Made by a program: the position numbers and the translations under genes
Origin: Amycolatopsis sp. NBRC 101858
Lineage (GTDB): Bacteria; Actinomycetota; Actinomycetes; Mycobacteriales; Pseudonocardiaceae
NCBI RefSeq assembly: GCF_030269325.1
Contig: NZ_BSTD01000002.1
Span: 1,550,001-1,614,000, forward strand
DNA length: 64,000 bases
Reading direction: 5' to 3'
Shown: positions 61,584-64,000 of the stretch, one piece after another
How positions within the stretch are numbered: position 1 is the stretch's first letter
Layout of the letters: the number at the start of each line of letters is the position of its first letter
The notes under the pieces: model-generated
The model's input: the letters and a program-made list of their open reading frames with translations, nothing else
Databases searched by the model: none
Told to the model about the DNA's origin: nothing

Positions 61584-61592
61584 GACTGTTTC

Positions 61593-61633
61593 CGGCCGCC
61601 GCAGCTTCGTGGACCACGGAGCTGCGGCGGCCG
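61593..61633 (+). terminator. Strong hairpin terminator after the fasciclin gene
   Basis: CGGCCGCCGCAGCT (61593-61606) pairs perfectly with AGCTGCGGCGGCCG (61620-61633), and the loop itself holds CGTGG/CCACG. It starts 10 bp after the stop codon. A short T-rich stretch follows. Confidence 0.85.
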
Positions 61634-61826
61634 TGTTCTGTCCGTCGTGGTCAGCCGGTGATCATGGTGGTTTCGACCTGGCGGCGGGTTGCAGGAGATT
61701 CGCCGCCGGGGGACGCCCTTAGCGGCGGCGTTCCGCCGGTCGTCGTCATGGTTGGTTCACTCCAGAGCCGTGACGGCGGCCGGCCCCTCAACCGGCCCGG
61801 CTGGCAAGCGGTGGCTGCGGGCGCCC

Positions 61827-61868
61827 GGTGACGACCTGGCCCGCGTAGGTGAGACCGGCGCCGAACCC
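61827..61868 (-). pseudogene. Possible remnant of a FabH-type C-terminus
   Basis: The minus strand encodes GFGAGLTYAGQVVTGR, very like the last residues of beta-ketoacyl-ACP synthase III (VGFGAGLTYAGQVV). The rest of that gene is not recognisable, and the frame runs on to no conserved end. The remainder of the 61.6-62.0 kb gap shows no gene that I can support. Confidence 0.35.
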
Positions 61869-61987
61869 CGGGGACGGATTCTGCCGGCAGTGCGGTACAA
61901 CCCTGAACCGCCGGGACAACACGACCCGCGAGCGGCCCAGCAGATCCAGCAGGTCATCCACGCCCACGACGGTGTGGCAGGGCTCGG

Positions 61988-62350
61988 TCACGTCGCGTCC
62001 GGGTCGACCGGTGCCCGTTCCCCGGGCCTTGGCGGCGTGGCGGCCGGGGAGCCCGCCGCGATCTTCTCGCCGGCTGCCGCCGGCGGAGAGTCGTCGAGCA
62101 GGTAGCGCCCGAGCGCGGCTTTGGGGGCGAAGCTGCGCAACGACCGCAGATCCTCGAGCGGTTTACGCAGCTGAGTGAACTCCGGGCCGAGCTCGTTCTG
62201 CAGCCGTTCCTGGGCGCCCGCGGCGAAGGTGCGTGCCTTGCGCAGCGTCTGGGCGAGCCAGCGTGCGGACTCCGGAAGCCGTTCCGGGCCGACGATGAAC
62301 AGGCCGGCGACCAGCAGGATCACCAGATGTTCCAGGCTGAGACCGAACAC
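61988..62350 (-). CDS. tatB: Sec-independent translocase subunit TatB-like
   Basis: 120 residues from GTG 62350, preceded by GGAGG six bases upstream; a longer reading lacks this. The single helix starts FGLSLEHLVILLVAGLFIVGPERLPE (the FGPERLP-type hinge is VGPERLP here), then an amphipathic helix (ARWLAQTLRKARTFAAGAQERLQNEL), then an Ala/Pro-rich tail. This is the TatA/TatB plan, with TatB favoured by the hinge and length. tatA and tatC are not in the window. Confidence 0.9.
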   Translation of the reverse strand: MFGLSLEHLVILLVAGLFIVGPERLPESARWLAQTLRKARTFAAGAQERLQNELGPEFTQLRKPLEDLRSLRSFAPKAALGRYLLDDSPPAAAGEKIAAGSPAATPPRPGERAPVDPDAT

Positions 62351-62501
62351 GTGCGTCCTCCTCGCAGCCGCCACCACGACGCCGCGGTGTCGACTGCCAG
62401 CGTAGAGGCGAGCCGGCCGTACTGGCGTGAACCAGAGGGCAAGGAACGGCCCCGTGCGGCTCCGCCAGAGCGCGCCACCTCACCGGCGGCCGGGCCCACT
62501 C

Positions 62502-64000
62502 CTAGGTACCTGGAATGGGGGGTTGCCTTGTTCCGTGGGGAGATCGGCGGTCCTGCTGTGTCGGACGAGCGGCGGGCACGGCCGCCTCGCCGGGCACGGC
62601 GAAGGTCCGGTCGAACTGCCAGAATGCCTGCGTCGGCGGCGCCGGGGCCGCCCGGACCCGGCCGGCCCGGCGCAGTGGCCGCGTCGCCGGATCGGGATTC
62701 GACCGCGGCGACGGCGCCTTCTGTTCCTTCGTCGGAACGCCCGCGTAGCGCAGCCGGGGCAGCAGCCGCTCCTGCTTCATGATCACGCTGTGCGGGGCGA
62801 CGTACGCGTGTTCACCGATCTCGGCGCCGTACAACGGAACCGTGCCGTGCCCGAGCGTCGAGTGGGCGCCGACGTGGACGTGGTCGATCTTGAGCACGCG
62901 GTCCTCGAACGTGTGAGCCTGGAACATCGCGCTGACGGTCGCGCCGTCGCCGAAGTGCAGCATGTCGGGGTCGACGATCTGGGCGAACCCCTCGCCGAGC
63001 ACGACGCGCTTGCCGATGGTCATGCCGGTGCGGCGCAGGTACAGCGGCAGCAGCAAGGTCCCCTCGAGCGCGGACAGGACGCCTCCCGCGACGAAACCCC
63101 AGGCGACGTAGAGGAAGTCCCAACGGCTGCACCAGCACGACCACAGCGGGTGCACGCCCGGGCGCACGCGGCCGAGCAGGCCCCATTTCAGCGCCAGGAC
63201 GATCAGGCACGGCAGGATCGCCGAAGCGAGCGTCACGACGGCGGCGCCGGGAAAGACGAAGGCGACAAGCGGCAGAGTCCCTGCCACGTAGGCGATCCCG
63301 GCGAACCACGCCGTCATGACCGCCAGCGGGACGACCGGGAGCGCGAACCGCAGCCATTCCCAGAACACCCGGGTGACCACCCGGGCGAACGACGGGTCGT
63401 GGGTCAGCCTGCGGTCGGTTTCCACCACTTCGCGGCGCGGGAGCAGCATCGGCGGGTGCCCGAACCACGACGTGCCGGACGTCATGATGCGGTCGTCGGC
63501 GACGGTGCAGACACCGATGAGGATGTCCGGTGGCAGCCGCTGCCCACCCGGGACGACGGCGTGGTTGCCGAGGAACGTGTCGTGGCCGAGCCGGACCGGG
63601 GCCAAGGCGACCGTACCCTGCTGGATGCGGGGACCGCCGAGGTAGATGCCGTCGGCGAAGAAGGTGTCCGGGCCGATCTCGACCAGTTCCGGGACGACGT
63701 CGATGATCGTGCTGATCTCGCACCCGCGGCCCACCTTCATCCCGGCCCAGCGCAGCCACACCGGCCAGAACATCCCCCCGGAAAGCCAGTTCCCGGCCGT
63801 GGTGACCAAGCCGGTCTTGAGCGTCACCCGGATGTAGGCGAGGCTCCACCGGCTGATCACGCCCTCCTCGACGCGCCCGAGCAGCCGCGCGCCGAACGCT
63901 TCGAGCCAGACCGACACCAGCAGCGACAGGCAGCTCGCCCCGGCCAGGACGAGCAGGAACGGCAGGTGCGCCCACGGCCGCGTGAGCGCGTCGAGCAGTG
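62502..64000 (-). CDS. Pls/PosA-type hexapeptide acyltransferase region (5' end outside the window)
   Basis: The minus-strand frame is open from the window edge to 62502, at least 499 residues. It has several membrane helices (for example LPVVPLAVMTAWFAGIAYVAGTL and FLYVAWGFVAGGVLSALEGTLLLPLYL) and two left-handed beta-helix, hexapeptide-repeat stretches: PDTFFADGIYLGGPRIQQGTVALAPVRLGHDTFLGNHAVV and DHVHVGAHSTLGHGTVPLYGAEIGEHAYVAP. This is the C-terminal half of Pls/PosA-type amino-acid adenylating synthetases that make poly-amino-acid chains. The adenylation and carrier domains must lie upstream of the window, so the assignment is partial. The last 70 residues are Pro/Arg/Ala-rich. Confidence 0.85.
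   Translation of the reverse strand, partial: LLDALTRPWAHLPFLLVLAGASCLSLLVSVWLEAFGARLLGRVEEGVISRWSLAYIRVTLKTGLVTTAGNWLSGGMFWPVWLRWAGMKVGRGCEISTIIDVVPELVEIGPDTFFADGIYLGGPRIQQGTVALAPVRLGHDTFLGNHAVVPGGQRLPPDILIGVCTVADDRIMTSGTSWFGHPPMLLPRREVVETDRRLTHDPSFARVVTRVFWEWLRFALPVVPLAVMTAWFAGIAYVAGTLPLVAFVFPGAAVVTLASAILPCLIVLALKWGLLGRVRPGVHPLWSCWCSRWDFLYVAWGFVAGGVLSALEGTLLLPLYLRRTGMTIGKRVVLGEGFAQIVDPDMLHFGDGATVSAMFQAHTFEDRVLKIDHVHVGAHSTLGHGTVPLYGAEIGEHAYVAPHSVIMKQERLLPRLRYAGVPTKEQKAPSPRSNPDPATRPLRRAGRVRAAPAPPTQAFWQFDRTFAVPGEAAVPAARPTQQDRRSPHGTRQPPIPGT

Overview
The window is very GC-rich (roughly 70% or more), with strong G/C at third codon positions, many GTG starts and frequent 4-bp ATGA/GTGA stop-start overlaps. 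ECF sigma/anti-sigma pairs, a SARP and a LAL-type regulator, PP2C phosphatases, Asp23-type envelope genes and a SigK/fasciclin locus all point to an actinomycete chromosome, most like Pseudonocardiaceae such as Amycolatopsis. I see no rRNA, tRNA, CRISPR array, transposase or phage gene. Assignments come from reading motifs by eye, not from searches.

Layout. 0-3.7 kb: a quinone-oxidoreductase-like enzyme with its MerR regulator, then an FMN reductase/amidohydrolase pair divergent from a MarR gene, with two strong palindromes between them. 3.6-14.1 kb: the most striking block, a minus-strand metal-pterin island. It encodes a MobA-MoaD fusion, a tungsten-type aldehyde ferredoxin oxidoreductase (AOR), a large Mo/W formate dehydrogenase subunit, a NuoE-NuoF fusion diaphorase and two MoeA proteins, one fused to a periplasmic-binding-protein-like domain. 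14.2-19.3 kb: a second aldehyde/formate block with an intact aldehyde dehydrogenase, a broken one, a metal-independent NAD formate dehydrogenase and a LysR regulator. The two blocks together suggest oxidation of aldehydes to acids, and of formate to CO2, with NADH as product.

19.3-30 kb: secreted proteins, a 933-residue LAL regulator, an unrecognised 350-residue protein, a tandem-repeat protein, a degenerate GGDEF-EAL protein and an SPFH/NfeD membrane pair. 30-42 kb: a transporter with a CBS protein, a NarL-type two-component system, an ECF sigma/anti-sigma pair divergent from a DUF4397-sortase pair, and a bacteriophytochrome divergent from a PP2C phosphatase and a receiver protein. 42.4-50 kb: small regulators and redox enzymes, a SARP, and several decayed genes (membrane protein, zinc alcohol dehydrogenase, anti-sigma fragment, PobA-like fragment).

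50-64 kb: a FUSC-type membrane protein, a six-gene Asp23/AmaP envelope operon, a PP2C and STAS pair, then a SigK-RskA locus with a sulfite-oxidase-like membrane enzyme and a fasciclin lipoprotein. Three matching promoter-like motifs at that locus suggest one SigK-driven unit. A TatB gene and the 3' part of a Pls/PosA-type hexapeptide acyltransferase close the window.
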